This document shows positions 7,865-14,582 of a stretch of 27,028 nucleotides of DNA, piece by piece (position 1 is the stretch's first letter; each line of letters begins with the position of its first letter). The DNA comes from Clostridiales bacterium UBA7103. GTDB taxonomy: Bacteria > Bacillota > Clostridia > Oscillospirales > Oscillospiraceae. The DNA lies in assembly GCA_002493305.1 (NCBI GenBank), contig DKYJ01000013.1, forward strand, positions 646 through 27,673, given 5' to 3'. Both the position numbers and the translations under genes were made by a program. Below the pieces are notes generated by a model. It did no database searches. It was not told where the DNA came from and saw only the letters and a program-made list of their open reading frames with translations.

Positions 7865-7942
7865 CTAAAACGGGTTTGCCTCCTCCCCCAGCGCGCTGCG
7901 CAGCTTCGCAAGCGCCTTTTTCTCTATGCGCGATACATAGCG
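7865..7942 (-). pseudogene. sigK: 3' end of a sporulation sigma factor gene (SigK-like), cut by the mobile element
   Basis: The minus strand reads RYVSRIEKKALAKLR...GEEANPF and stop, 25 codons. This matches the extreme C-terminus of sporulation sigma factors of the SigK/SigE group, where region 4.2 ends with (S)YVSRIEKRAL.KL. Upstream the same frame meets a TAG within four codons and similarity ends, exactly where recombinase-linked DNA begins. The rest of the gene is not in the window; if present it should lie past the far end of the element, to the right. SigK is interrupted by recombinase-carrying skin elements in B. subtilis and C. difficile, which makes the same event here plausible. The fragment is short, so SigE or another paralogue cannot be excluded. 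Confidence 0.65.
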
Positions 7943-7971
7943 CTGGAACTATTGTAAGTGCTTTTACCTTG
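7940..7971. other. Probable left attachment junction of the element
   Basis: Similarity to the sigma gene stops near 7940 and the recombinase terminator begins at 7972, so the crossover must lie within this short interval. The exact core dinucleotide cannot be fixed without the other end or an empty site. Confidence 0.5.
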
Positions 7972-7993
7972 AAAAAGTGCCGCTTTTGCGGCA
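7972..7993 (-). terminator. Terminator of the serine recombinase gene
   Basis: Arms TGCCGC / GCGGCA around a TTTT loop on the plus strand, followed on the minus strand by CTTTTT. It lies directly after the recombinase stop codon. Confidence 0.8.
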
Positions 7994-7995
7994 AA

Positions 7996-9579
7996 TTATG
8001 CAGAATTAGCGTCATTTAGCTGCTGAAAACGGAATTTGATAATGAGCTGTTTATCCTCTGTCAGCTCCACCCTTTCGATGAGGCTGACCAGCAGTTCCCG
8101 GCTGGCAAAGGCGCTGTCCATAAAGCGCTGAACCAATTCCTCTGCCCTGTCCTTTACAGATACCGGGCTTTTTTTCTGCATTTCCAGCTCCCGCCGTTTT
8201 TCCTCCAAAGCGGCTCTCTCCGATTTTGCTTTGCTGTAGATGCGCTCAAAATCCGTCTCGGTCAGCAGTCCGCTGAGCCTATCCATGTACATCTTGTCAA
8301 GATTTGCCGTCAGGCTGTCGATCTTGCTTTGTATAGCCTGCATCTCAATCTCCAGCGCGTTCTCCCTTTGAGTTCGTTCCACTGCTTCCTGTGCGGCTGG
8401 CAGCAGCTCGGCAGGATTCAAATAGACCTCGCACACTTCCCGCACCTTGGCTATGACCGCGTCCGTGACGGTTTTTTCTTTGATAGTATGGCAAGTGCAG
8501 ACTCCCGCCTTTGTGAAGCGTTGGTAGGTGCGGCAGACAAAATACAGCACATCCTCCCCCGCCGCGTTTTTTCTATTGATAACGGCCAGCGGATAGCCGC
8601 ATTCGTGACAAAAGATGAAGCCTTTTAACAAAAAGTCATAGGTTCGGCTGCGGGTGTGCTTTCGGCTGTTCACCAGCATACGCACCTTCTGAAAGCTCTC
8701 CTTGTCGATCAGCGGTTCATGGGTATTCTCGACCACCACCCAGTTATCTTTATCCTGCCTCAGGCATTTCTTGGATTTGTAACTGATCTTCACTTGCCGC
8801 CCTTGCACCATATTGCCGATATAGGTCTCATTTTGCAGCATGTCGGAAATGCGTTCGCTGCTCCACAGGCCGGTGTAAGGGCCGGGTCTGGCAACCGGCA
8901 GCCCGGCATAGGTAGCCGGAGTCGGTATCCCCTCCGTGTTCAAGCGTGCGGCAATTTGTCGGCAGCTCATCCCTTCCAGCGCCATTGCGAAAATGCGCCG
9001 CACCACTGAGGCCGCTTCCTCGTCTATGACGATCTTGTTTTTCTCCGTGGGGTGCATCTTATAGCCATAAACCGGCTTGCCGCCGATAAACTGACCTTTG
9101 CGCTGCTTATCCCGCTTGACGCTTTTGATCTTCTTGGAAATATCCTTGGCGTACATGTCGTTCATGATCGCCCGGAACGGCGTGATGTCGTTAGCCGTGG
9201 ATTCCACTCCGGTATCAATGCCGTCCAGCAGGGAGATATACCGCACCCGCTTCTCCGGGAAGTACCGCTCCATATAGTGACCGGTCATGATATAGTCACG
9301 CCCAAGACGGCTCAAGTCCTTTGTGATGACCATGTTGACCTTTTTCGCCTCAATATCGCCGATCATGCGCTGAAAATCCGGTCGATCAAAGTTTGTCCCG
9401 CTCCAGCCGTCGTCCACATAGGTATCATAGACGGAGAGCCTTTGCTTCTGGGCAAATTCATTGAGCAGTGATTTCTGATTTGTGACGCTTTGGGATGGCC
9501 CTTCGCTCTCATCCTCCTTCGATAATCTGATGTATAATGCCGCATGGTAATCCATGGGGTTGCTTATTTCCAAGTACAT
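7996..9579 (-). CDS. Large serine recombinase (integrase of the mobile element)
   Basis: A 527-residue resolvase-type recombinase. The catalytic Ser20 is in YIRLSKED. The N-terminal domain continues with DGWSGTNFDRPDFQRMI and VNMVITKDLSRLGRDYI. The recombinase domain (GKPVYGYKMHPTEKNKIVIDEEAASVVRRIFAMALEG) and zinc ribbon (FCHECGYPL ... CTCHTI) follow, then a coiled coil near residues 420-490. Length and order match large serine integrases such as TnpX and SpoIVCA, which integrate and excise elements at specific sites. The start at 9579 is set by GGGAGG six bases upstream. Its stop is about 50 nt from the broken sigma gene, so it sits at the left end of the element and very likely catalysed this insertion. 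No recombination directionality factor is certain. Confidence 0.95.
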   Translation of the reverse strand: MYLEISNPMDYHAALYIRLSKEDESEGPSQSVTNQKSLLNEFAQKQRLSVYDTYVDDGWSGTNFDRPDFQRMIGDIEAKKVNMVITKDLSRLGRDYIMTGHYMERYFPEKRVRYISLLDGIDTGVESTANDITPFRAIMNDMYAKDISKKIKSVKRDKQRKGQFIGGKPVYGYKMHPTEKNKIVIDEEAASVVRRIFAMALEGMSCRQIAARLNTEGIPTPATYAGLPVARPGPYTGLWSSERISDMLQNETYIGNMVQGRQVKISYKSKKCLRQDKDNWVVVENTHEPLIDKESFQKVRMLVNSRKHTRSRTYDFLLKGFIFCHECGYPLAVINRKNAAGEDVLYFVCRTYQRFTKAGVCTCHTIKEKTVTDAVIAKVREVCEVYLNPAELLPAAQEAVERTQRENALEIEMQAIQSKIDSLTANLDKMYMDRLSGLLTETDFERIYSKAKSERAALEEKRRELEMQKKSPVSVKDRAEELVQRFMDSAFASRELLVSLIERVELTEDKQLIIKFRFQQLNDANSA

Positions 9580-9637
9580 GATTCCCTCCCTGAAATAAGC
9601 GACCATTCATCATGTATATTGTATAACACGGTATATT

Positions 9638-9775
9638 TCATGTCAAATTTTGCGAGGTTTTCTGGAGATTTATCTTTATATAGTTGCGGAAAGACTGCTT
9701 GATCAAATCTCTCACACATTCTCCCTTGTCGCTGAATGTGCAGCATATTTTCAGTTCTTCTTTTTTCCGCCTCAT
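9638..9775 (-). CDS. Small protein upstream of the recombinase (45 aa)
   Basis: The protein starts MRRKKEELKICCTFSDKGE and continues VRDLIKQSFRNYIKIN. The start at 9775 is preceded by AGGAGGTGCTCC, a very strong ribosome site, and the frame ends 58 nt before the recombinase start on the same strand. The pattern of a strand ending in FS, then a helix with SFRNY, resembles short conserved proteins that I recall just before serine recombinases in gut Firmicutes elements. A role as a directionality or control factor for excision is only a guess from position. Confidence 0.65.
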   Translation of the reverse strand: MRRKKEELKICCTFSDKGECVRDLIKQSFRNYIKINLQKTSQNLT

Positions 9776-9794
9776 GGAGCACCTCCTGTTCTTG

Positions 9795-9829
9795 ATATTC
9801 TTAATCGTATGAAGGTTTACCAAGAATAT
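9795..9829. repeat. Inverted repeat upstream of the recombinase-linked small gene
   Basis: Arms ATATTCTT / AAGAATAT, 8 bp, separated by 19 bp, about 20-55 bp before the start of the small gene at 9775. It may be a regulator site controlling expression of the small gene and the recombinase. Confidence 0.4.
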
Positions 9830-9850
9830 TGCCTGTCCCCTCCCCCGTAA

Positions 9851-9871
9851 TCCGTCTCACCATGAGACGCA
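9851..9871. repeat. Dispersed 21-bp palindrome, copy 1
   Basis: Central arms CGTCTCA / TGAGACG with centre CCA; one arm base differs (C for G at the second position) from the consensus arms TGCGTCTCA / TGAGACGCA. It belongs to the family also at 17914, 19947, 25457 and 26316. Confidence 0.8.
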
Positions 9872-9915
9872 TTAAACGACAAAATCCGCACTTTACATTG
9901 TGCGGATCGTTTAAT
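9871..9915 (-). terminator. Two-step hairpin with a 5-nt bulge, terminator-like on the minus strand
   Basis: Outer arms ATTAAACG (9871-9878) / CGTTTAAT (9908-9915) and inner arms ATCCGCAC (9884-9891) / GTGCGGAT (9900-9907), with an unpaired ACAAA between the left arms. On the minus strand the inner hairpin is followed by TTTTG. It could end transcription coming from the right before the recombinase genes, or be a folded DNA or RNA element. Confidence 0.6.
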
Positions 9916-10321
9916 ATCACGAATATTTTCAAAGGCAAAACAGACGGCGGCGGGCAAGGCCGCTCCATAGGAAATACACCGTGCCTCCCTCCATGCCTAT
10001 GGCGGGGCGCTCTACTCTGTGATGTGTAGCCAGCGCAAGTATCATTATACCCGCCTGCGCTTCATGACCGACAGCCCAGCCAATGGCTGCTTGCAGCGGT
10101 GGTGTTTCTCGCTCTGTCCTTGGTCGCTTCACCTCCCAACCCTTGGACACTCCCGGCGCACCCGCTGCCCGGCTCAACGCAGGCGGAACATATCTGCCTG
10201 CCCTATTCAGTTGTTATATAAAAGGCTGTTGTCAGCCTGCAAAAACACAGCTTACAGCCCTGTGCTTTTGCAGACCGGCACATGCTCAGAAGGACGATGC
10301 TTCTCTCGCCCTTCCTTTGCC
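9916..10321. other. Hairpin-rich stretch without a recognisable gene
   Basis: Reading frames exist on both strands, but none has a family match or a good ribosome site. Structured elements visible are CCATAGG / CCTATGG (9965-9971 and 9996-10002), AGGCTG / CAGCCT with a TTGT loop (10223-10238), and a strong stem CTGCAAAA-A-CACAG pairing with CTGTG-C-TTTTGCAG (10237-10273). The two last hairpins share one base and stand back to back. The stretch may encode a structured RNA or hold element-end functions. Confidence 0.5.
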
Positions 10322-10687
10322 TCAACTCATGGCTATTATGTATGCGGAAAGAATATCAAGGAAATCCGAGTTGCTGGGCGCTCTATCGAGCTTTCTCCCT
10401 GCAATTCTGCTTAGCCTATCCTTATCACCGTATTTCCAGCAGGCGTTTACTACCGTCCTAAGCGCGCGTTCCACAGCCTGGGGGCTTACCCCGAAGTGCT
10501 TGGCTGTCTCCGGGTATAGTATCTTGGTTATTAGCTTGACGCTGCTCTGTCCGCTTACAATTTGCTCTATCATAAACACCGCATAAACAAAGCCTGTTAA
10601 TCGCTTGGTTGCGCCTATGCTCCTAAGCAGACTTTCAGCCGTAACAGGTATTTCAAAAGTCTCCGCCGGTACACAAAAATAATACAT
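10322..10687 (-). CDS. Stand-alone Spo0A C-terminal DNA-binding domain protein
   Basis: A 121-residue protein matching the Spo0A_C effector domain: TKRLTGFVYAVFMIEQIV, then KLITKILYPETAKHFGVSPQAVERALRTVVNACW (about residues 51-84) and a final NSDFLDILSAYI. Spo0A has the equivalent TKxLYPxIAKKFNTTxSRVERAIRHAIExAW. The phosphoreceiver domain is absent; the protein starts only about 20 residues before the domain. In Spo0A the receiver domain restrains DNA binding, so this one might bind constitutively. The start at 10687 has AGGGG 8 nt upstream. It follows a 35-codon ORF at 10712-10819 and is probably co-transcribed with it. Confidence 0.85.
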   Translation of the reverse strand: MYYFCVPAETFEIPVTAESLLRSIGATKRLTGFVYAVFMIEQIVSGQSSVKLITKILYPETAKHFGVSPQAVERALRTVVNACWKYGDKDRLSRIAGRKLDRAPSNSDFLDILSAYIIAMS

Positions 10688-10711
10688 ATCAGATCCCCTT
10701 CTTTTTTTGTT

Positions 10712-10819
10712 TCAACCAAAGGGGCAGCCGCGGGCGGAGAGCGGCAGCATGGCAAGCGGCTTTGTATTCTGAATTTCTGCAAATTTTGTCCTCATAGGAG
10801 CTTTAAGCCAAAAGCACAT
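10712..10819 (-). CDS. Short 35-aa Cys-containing protein ahead of the Spo0A-like gene
   Basis: The frame starts MCFWLKAPMRTKFAEIQN and ends PLSARGCPFG. AGGAG lies exactly 7 nt before the ATG, and the stop is 24 nt before the Spo0A-domain gene. A 7-bp inverted repeat, AGCACAT / ATGTGCT, places the ATG in a stem and the ribosome site in the loop. No family is assigned with confidence. A leader-like or regulatory role for the gene behind it is possible. Confidence 0.5.
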   Translation of the reverse strand: MCFWLKAPMRTKFAEIQNTKPLAMLPLSARGCPFG

Positions 10820-10850
10820 GACAGGTCTCCTTTTCCATCAATGTGCTCAA

Positions 10851-10859
10851 ATTGTATCA
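10851..10859 (-). promoter_or_regulatory. Extended -10 promoter for the 35-aa protein and Spo0A-domain gene
   Basis: Minus strand TGATACAAT, an extended -10 element (TGn plus TACAAT); no good -35 is spaced correctly. Transcription would start near 10844, inside the left arm of the hairpin that encloses the first start codon. Confidence 0.45.
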
Positions 10860-10969
10860 TAAATATGGGCGTTTTTGTTCGCAATTCCGTAGATAACGCG
10901 CGGCAAAGTATATGCTGCTTTTATAGTTGATTATTGATGACTGTCGAAAACCGTCTTGGCTTTTGATAT

Positions 10970-11001
10970 GAAAATCCCCTGCAATTTTGCAATTGCAGGG
11001 G
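10970..11001 (-). terminator. Terminator of the lipoprotein gene
   Basis: Arms CCCCTGCAA (10976-10984) / TTGCAGGGG (10993-11001), followed on the minus strand by ATTTT. It lies 33 nt past the lipoprotein stop. Confidence 0.85.
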
Positions 11002-11034
11002 TGTTATTTGTTAAATTAAATCTATCTGTAAGAC

Positions 11035-13137
11035 TTAGCTCTGTTCCGCCATATATATTGTTGCTCTGCTTTGTATAGCCTTGGCAGTTTCCTCCGCAGT
11101 ACAGCGTCCAGCATAGAATTTGTTTACCTCGTCCTGAATTACACACCAGAGTTGTGTGTCAATTCCATACAAAGAATCTGTCTTTTCTAATTCAGAAAGC
11201 AACGCCTCCATAGCCTGTTCTCTATCGGCATAATCACTGCCACTTTCTTTCAGAAGCTCCACTTCATTACGCAACTGTTGCCTTGCCGCATTCCGGCGTA
11301 AAGGTAAATAATTTGTACAAGCATTGTTTTGTAGCAGAAATTCTCTGAGAAATTGCCAACATTGCTCCTTGTGCACAGATTGAGCTGACATTCCCATGCT
11401 CAACTCAGGTACCAAAATGCTCCCAATTTCAGGAAAACCAACGAAAGCATATTTGCCGTCCCCGTATGCATCTGCTAAAATCTCAGCTTCATACACATTA
11501 CGGATAAAGAGCATATACAAAAGAGCATGAGAGTTTTGAATACGCTCATCTACATAGGTTCCGGTAATATCAACTTTCTCCGGCCTATTCGCCGCTATTT
11601 TTAACAATCGAATAAAATACTCCGAGTCGAAAAAACATTGCGCGTGAGTCCAATCTACCAGCTTTTCTCCGGAGGCCAAAACCGCTAATCTCAACCATTC
11701 ATCCCGGCTATATTCTGTGTCGAAAAGGTATTGATAATAATCGTTTTCCGCAACAGCGCGCTCCAGCCTATCATATGTCCAGCTTTCGGGTACTCCTACA
11801 TCTTGCGCTGCCGCCGAAGTAGTCAAAAGCATAAACCCCGGCACCATTTGATACAGCCCGTCGTTTATTTCAAGGGCAGAAAGCGGCCCGCTGAAAAAAT
11901 CATCTTTTGATAGTTCCTTATCGCTGTCTATATAGGGATACAAATCCTCCAGCAGGTTTCGTCTGACCAACAAGGCCGGATTCAGTATTTCACCGCAATT
12001 GTCTGACAGATTATAAAGATCCGGGATATTCCCAGATGCAACATCCGTCATGAGCTGTAGCTCCGCACCGCAGGAATTTTCATCAGTAGTATATTGAGAG
12101 TAGTCCCTAATCTCTATCTGGCACTCAGGATGTGCCTGATTCCATGTGAGTACAGCATCTTTTATTAAGTATGGCAGTTCCACCAGTGTGGCCATCATTA
12201 ATTTCTCATTTTTCTCCGTTACATTGACCTGTTTCAACATCAGCAAGGGAGAAGCTTCGTTGCCACTGGTTCCCGTATAAATCAGTTGCCCATCTTCAAC
12301 CTCATATATTACACCATTGCTGAGCAGGCCAGAATCCGAAAAGGCAAGTAGTTTCTTTATTGTTTCAGTTGAAAAGTTAAAGCCGTACAGTGTTGCATCT
12401 ATTTGCAGATATAACTCCCATTTTGTGCCAATGCCTATAATCCGACAACGGGAACCGAGATAGCAGGTTTTCCCCCAACCTTTGTTTTCCTCATCTATGG
12501 TGCTGATAGCTTGCGTTTCGCCATCCAACCACGCCACAAAAACACTACCGTCAGAGCTTTGACCAATGCTGGCCGAGTCGGATACCCTGATTGCATAGGC
12601 TAATTCTGCTTCATTTTCTTCAGAAATTTTTAAGGCACTCACTTTGCCGCCGTCCAGTACAAATATGGTTTCTTTGCCCCCTGCCATGTCGGAAACTGCT
12701 GTTCCCTCAGGTAAAGATATGTAGCGAAGCTTTACCCCATTCGAGGTAAATTCGATGATCTGATTGCCGATGCTATCCAGAACATACAGCTTTCCGCCCA
12801 TGGCGCAGTAAGCATACCACTGTTCGCTCCCGTCATCACAGGAGGCCAGCAATTTCGCCTCTGAGCCATCAGAGTTTATACTGAAAAGAAAATTGCTCTC
12901 CATAAAACTTCCGAGCAAATATATTTTATTTTCTATTGATACTATATTACTTTGGCTAAACCATACATTCTGTGGAAGCTCCAAATTCTCCACCGCATAG
13001 GAGTATTCAGCGGAATCCACAGATATTTCCTTAATGTCCAGTTCCTTATTTTTGGGAACTGTGCCGGAATTACTTCCGGCACAGCCCGTGGTAAGCAACA
13101 GGCAGAATATTAGCAAGATTGATATAATTCTTTTCAC
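11035..13137 (-). CDS. Large lipoprotein: propeller-like domain plus solute-binding-like domain
   Basis: A 700-residue exported lipoprotein. The signal ends in the lipobox LTTGC with Cys19. Residues about 50-290 contain repeated strands of the form IYLLGSFME, LYVLDSIGNQIIEF and IFVLDGGKVSAL, resembling a beta-propeller. From about 300, VELPYLIKDAVLTWNQAHPECQIEIRDYS and LQLMTDVASGNIPDLYNLSD resemble family 1 extracellular solute-binding proteins. The start is GTG at 13137, because GGGAGG lies 7 nt upstream; the ATG pair just before overlaps that site. No ABC permease or ATPase is nearby, so an import role is doubtful; ligand sensing or peptide binding is as likely. It is the last gene in a row after agrD, agrB and the small secreted protein, which suggests that the agr system controls it. 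Confidence 0.8.
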   Translation of the reverse strand: MKRIISILLIFCLLLTTGCAGSNSGTVPKNKELDIKEISVDSAEYSYAVENLELPQNVWFSQSNIVSIENKIYLLGSFMESNFLFSINSDGSEAKLLASCDDGSEQWYAYCAMGGKLYVLDSIGNQIIEFTSNGVKLRYISLPEGTAVSDMAGGKETIFVLDGGKVSALKISEENEAELAYAIRVSDSASIGQSSDGSVFVAWLDGETQAISTIDEENKGWGKTCYLGSRCRIIGIGTKWELYLQIDATLYGFNFSTETIKKLLAFSDSGLLSNGVIYEVEDGQLIYTGTSGNEASPLLMLKQVNVTEKNEKLMMATLVELPYLIKDAVLTWNQAHPECQIEIRDYSQYTTDENSCGAELQLMTDVASGNIPDLYNLSDNCGEILNPALLVRRNLLEDLYPYIDSDKELSKDDFFSGPLSALEINDGLYQMVPGFMLLTTSAAAQDVGVPESWTYDRLERAVAENDYYQYLFDTEYSRDEWLRLAVLASGEKLVDWTHAQCFFDSEYFIRLLKIAANRPEKVDITGTYVDERIQNSHALLYMLFIRNVYEAEILADAYGDGKYAFVGFPEIGSILVPELSMGMSAQSVHKEQCWQFLREFLLQNNACTNYLPLRRNAARQQLRNEVELLKESGSDYADREQAMEALLSELEKTDSLYGIDTQLWCVIQDEVNKFYAGRCTAEETAKAIQSRATIYMAEQS

Positions 13138-13162
13138 ACCAGTGCCTCCCATCATATAATTT

Positions 13163-13612
13163 TTACTGCTGGAGATAAGTCAGATCGGGGCTTCCGAGAT
13201 CCACCCACGCATCGTGCAATTTTCCCCATGTTTTGGAACCAACTACGCCATCTCCTTCGTTTGCACCCAGGTATGCTACCTGAAAGCTCACAACCGCGAG
13301 CCGCGTGTTGTTTCCAAAAACGCCATCCACACCCTGAGGATTAAAGTTAGTATTACCGGTACTCAAATACAGTCGATATAGTACTTCCTGGATTACAATT
13401 ACATATCCTGTATAAGTGCTGTTCGTTGTGCTAGAAACAAGGGTCGCTGTTTTGACGGGGTACAGCTTGTGGTTGGCATCTCGGAAGTATATAGTACTTG
13501 CTACTGTAGTACTTGCCGGAGAAATAGTTCCGTTGTCCGCGAACGCGCTTGCAGGGAAAAGGCACAATGCCATCGTGAGGACGAGAAGAAGCGCAACAAG
13601 TTTCTTTTTCAT
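13163..13612 (-). CDS. Small secreted protein with a peptidoglycan-binding-like domain
   Basis: A 149-residue protein with a clear signal peptide (MKKKLVALLLVLTMALCLFPASAFA, cleavage after AFA near residue 25). The C-terminal half, VIVIQEVLYRLYL ... GVDGVFGNNTRLAVVSFQ ... GDGVVGSKTWGKLHD, follows the peptidoglycan-binding type 1 pattern (DGxFGxxTxxAVxxFQ, DGxVGxxTWxxL). The start at 13612 has GAAAGGAA about 8 nt upstream. It lies 25 nt before the lipoprotein gene and 182 nt after agrB on the same strand. It probably sits in the cell wall and may be an output of the agr circuit or present a ligand to the lipoprotein; both are inferences. Confidence 0.85.
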   Translation of the reverse strand: MKKKLVALLLVLTMALCLFPASAFADNGTISPASTTVASTIYFRDANHKLYPVKTATLVSSTTNSTYTGYVIVIQEVLYRLYLSTGNTNFNPQGVDGVFGNNTRLAVVSFQVAYLGANEGDGVVGSKTWGKLHDAWVDLGSPDLTYLQQ

Positions 13613-13745
13613 GTTTTTCGTTCCTTTCTTTTCAATTTTTCGTTTTATTGCAAATATCCGAGCTGGCGCCTTGCCGGATAATAGCAATCATTCTTTTGCG
13701 GGTACATAAACCGTCTTTCATGATTTCATAATACACATTCCCTGC

Positions 13746-13788
13746 AGCTATTCAATAGCTCCTGCGCGAAATGACAAAAAACGCGCAG
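13746..13788. promoter_or_regulatory. Two inverted repeats between agrB and the secreted-protein gene
   Basis: A perfect 15-bp palindrome AGCTATT-C-AATAGCT at 13746-13760 is followed by arms CTGCGCG (13762-13768) / CGCGCAG (13782-13788). They lie just past the agrB stop (13795) and about 135 bp before the secreted-protein start. They may bind the LytTR or XRE regulator or form a processing or termination structure. Confidence 0.45.
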
Positions 13789-13794
13789 TTTTGG

Positions 13795-14379
13795 TCAAGC
13801 TGCGGCCTTTTTCCTGACAAAAAAGCAGGGAACTTGCAGCAGAGCGGTGAGAATTATTCCCGCGCCGACGGGCACGGCGAAGCGGCTCAGACCCAAGGTC
13901 ATCAGTGCTATGTACACCGCGAAAAACAGCACAGACATGATTCTCGCCACCTTTTTGAACACCACCCGCTCCTTTTCGCTGAGCCTCCGCGCCTCATTAT
14001 CAATGGGGCTGCAAAGGAAAACCTGAATTGCTGCCGCAGCTACAAAGCAACTGAGCAGAATGAAGCTCTGCTTTTCAATGACAAGTCGTATCAAAAACAG
14101 AAACGCGGAGAGAAGCAGCGTAGATGAAACGAAGCACACGCCGGATGACTGCAAATGAAAGCCACCGCTGAACTTCCTGATAAGCATAAAGGGGACAATC
14201 ATCAGCACGCCTTCAAGCAGCATCCCCGAAACGCCGCCGAGTAGCATTACCAAAACAAGCGGCAAAAGACTGAACAAAAAGCTGTATGCCGCGTATTCGT
14301 ATAGCTCTCTGTCATTTTTGGAAATGGCTCCTGCACGCAGGAGCCATTTCACGATTCTTGACGACATTTTACCTATCAT
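13795..14379 (-). CDS. agrB: AgrB-like peptide-processing membrane protease
   Basis: A 194-residue protein with about five to six membrane segments. The AgrB active-site region is RKFSGGFHLQSSGVCFVSS with catalytic His75 and Cys82 in the usual spacing. AgrB cleaves the C-terminal tail of AgrD and forms the thiolactone ring at the membrane. The ATG at 14379 overlaps the agrD stop (ATGA); an ATG four codons later (14367) is an alternative. A perfect 30-bp inverted repeat lies in codons 10-20. There is a 182-nt gap to the next co-directional gene. Confidence 0.93.
   Translation of the reverse strand: MIGKMSSRIVKWLLRAGAISKNDRELYEYAAYSFLFSLLPLVLVMLLGGVSGMLLEGVLMIVPFMLIRKFSGGFHLQSSGVCFVSSTLLLSAFLFLIRLVIEKQSFILLSCFVAAAAIQVFLCSPIDNEARRLSEKERVVFKKVARIMSVLFFAVYIALMTLGLSRFAVPVGAGIILTALLQVPCFFVRKKAAA
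14321..14350. repeat. Perfect 30-bp palindrome inside the 5' coding region of agrB
   Basis: Arms GAAATGGCTCCTGC / GCAGGAGCCATTTC, 14 bp each, with AC between them. In agrB RNA it would form a very stable hairpin about 30 nt after the start codon. The sequence is still fully coding. Confidence 0.85.
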
Positions 14380-14531
14380 TCGATTTTACTGAACTTGCTC
14401 AGAGCTTCGGGCGCCTTAGGCTGGTAAATCATAAGGCAGGAGTTGGTGTTGGCGCAAATGAGCATGACCGCGTTGAGAAGTACTGCCGAGAACGCCGCAA
14501 GAGAGTAGTACATGGATTTGATTTTTGTCAT
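14376..14531 (-). CDS. agrD: AgrD-like cyclic lactone autoinducer precursor peptide
   Basis: A 51-residue peptide starting MTKIKSMYYSLAAFSAVLL, an amphipathic membrane-targeting leader. The signal region NTNSCLMIY follows, and the tail QPKAPEALSKFSKIE is Pro/Glu-containing like the AgrD recognition tail (…P.xPEEL). The thiolactone would join Cys32 to the carboxyl of Tyr36, giving a five-residue ring CLMIY with a short N-terminal tail of unknown length. The start at 14531 has GGGAGG 8 nt upstream. The stop overlaps agrB (ATGA). Confidence 0.9.
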   Translation of the reverse strand: MTKIKSMYYSLAAFSAVLLNAVMLICANTNSCLMIYQPKAPEALSKFSKIE

Positions 14532-14582
14532 TTGTTTTGCCTCCCTGTTTTTTCTTGTGTATTTTTTTATTAAGCTGTACAC

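Noticed and set aside
6868..8019. 383-codon plus-strand frame
   Set aside because: It runs antisense through the vanY-type gene, whose motifs are complete, and no domain is visible in it.
9929..10177. 82-codon minus-strand frame near the recombinase
   Set aside because: No ribosome site of quality and no recognisable domain; the stretch is better described by its hairpins.
10083..10586. 167-codon plus-strand frame
   Set aside because: Partly antisense to the Spo0A-domain gene and without family features.
10942..10948. TGTCGAA, a 0A-box-like 7-mer
   Set aside because: A few such matches are expected by chance in 27 kb and the site is not well placed in a promoter.
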